The notes beneath the pieces were generated by a model. It worked only from the letters and a program-made list of their open reading frames with translations. It was not told the origin of the DNA and ran no database searches. Made by a program: the position numbers and the translations under genes. Source: an uncultured Saprospiraceae bacterium (GTDB lineage: Bacteria; Bacteroidota; Bacteroidia; Chitinophagales; Saprospiraceae). From it: a stretch of 6,506 bases of DNA. Location: assembly GCA_938039305.1 (NCBI GenBank), contig CALHUZ010000239.1, forward strand, positions 1 to 6,506, written 5' to 3'. Shown here piece after piece: positions 6,256-6,506 of the stretch; position 1 is the stretch's first letter, and each line of letters begins with the position of its first letter.

Positions 6256-6506
6256 ATGCAAGAAACAATCATCGCAGCGAAAGATCTCCGCAAGAGTTAT
6301 CAGACTGGGAATACTGAAGTACCTGTCATCAATGGCATCAATCTTAGTTTATATAAAGGCGATTTTACAGTTATCATGGGTAGCTCAGGATCTGGAAAGT
6401 CAACACTTCTGTATTTGTTGAGTGGCCTCGAAGTACCTACGAGTGGAGAGATCTGGTTAGAAGATAAGCCAGTACATAGCTTAGATGAAAAGATGATGAC
6501 TTTAAT
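6256..6506 (+). CDS. ABC transporter ATP-binding protein, LolD/MacB type, N-terminal part
   Basis: An ATG at 6256 opens a frame that runs off the right edge, giving 83 whole codons. The protein begins MQETIIAAKDLRKSYQTG, and the Walker A motif GSSGSGKST is at residues 42-50, followed by LLYLLSGLEVPTSGEI. The A-loop aromatic is Y15. The pattern LRKSYQTGNTEVPVINGINL and the S-G-L-E-x-P-T-S-G segment are typical of the LolD/MacB/SalX group of ATPases. These work with FtsX/MacB-like permeases in lipoprotein release, efflux or cell-envelope remodelling. Q-loop, signature, Walker B and H-loop lie beyond the window, so its exact subgroup and partner permease cannot be told. The start is supported by position and by similarity beginning within ten residues; the upstream AAAAAGTATA is A-rich, without a Shine-Dalgarno. 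Confidence 0.9.
   Translation, partial: MQETIIAAKDLRKSYQTGNTEVPVINGINLSLYKGDFTVIMGSSGSGKSTLLYLLSGLEVPTSGEIWLEDKPVHSLDEKMMTL

Overview
The window looks like chromosomal DNA of a Bacteroidota bacterium, possibly a marine Saprospiraceae- or Cytophaga-like lineage; genus cannot be told. The reasons are protein similarity recognised by eye (DUF1080, SDR-type mannonate oxidoreductase, redoxin/cytochrome/copper fusion), moderate-to-low GC, and A-rich start regions without clear Shine-Dalgarno sequences, as is usual in this phylum. All six genes lie on the + strand; the first and last are cut by the window edges. I see no tRNA, rRNA, CRISPR array or insertion sequence.

Region 1 (1-632) is the C-terminal part of a class C beta-lactamase-fold serine hydrolase/esterase. 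Region 2 (690-4074) is a tight three-gene unit with 14-nt gaps: a secreted protein with two DUF1080 (3-keto-disaccharide hydrolase family) domains, a classical SDR of the D-mannonate oxidoreductase type, and the mannonate dehydratase UxuA. The two cytoplasmic enzymes together convert D-fructuronate through D-mannonate to 2-keto-3-deoxygluconate. The DUF1080 protein probably acts on a sugar derivative in the periplasm, so the unit reads as part of a uronate/uronide degradation locus. The transporter, UxaC, KDG kinase and aldolase are not in the window.

Region 3 (4075-4284) is a non-coding gap with several short AT-rich hairpins and repeats, probably the boundary between transcription units. 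Region 4 (4285-6069) encodes the most unusual protein: a predicted lipoprotein joining a peroxiredoxin-like domain, a c-type cytochrome motif and a two-copper PHM/DBM-type monooxygenase module. All six expected copper ligands are visible, and there are exactly five cysteines, each with an assignable role. This is the best candidate for an under-described system: a copper monooxygenase that may draw electrons from its own heme rather than from ascorbate.

Region 5 (6070-6255) is non-coding, with an operator-like dyad and a hairpin. Region 6 (6256-6506) begins an ABC transporter ATPase of the LolD/MacB type.
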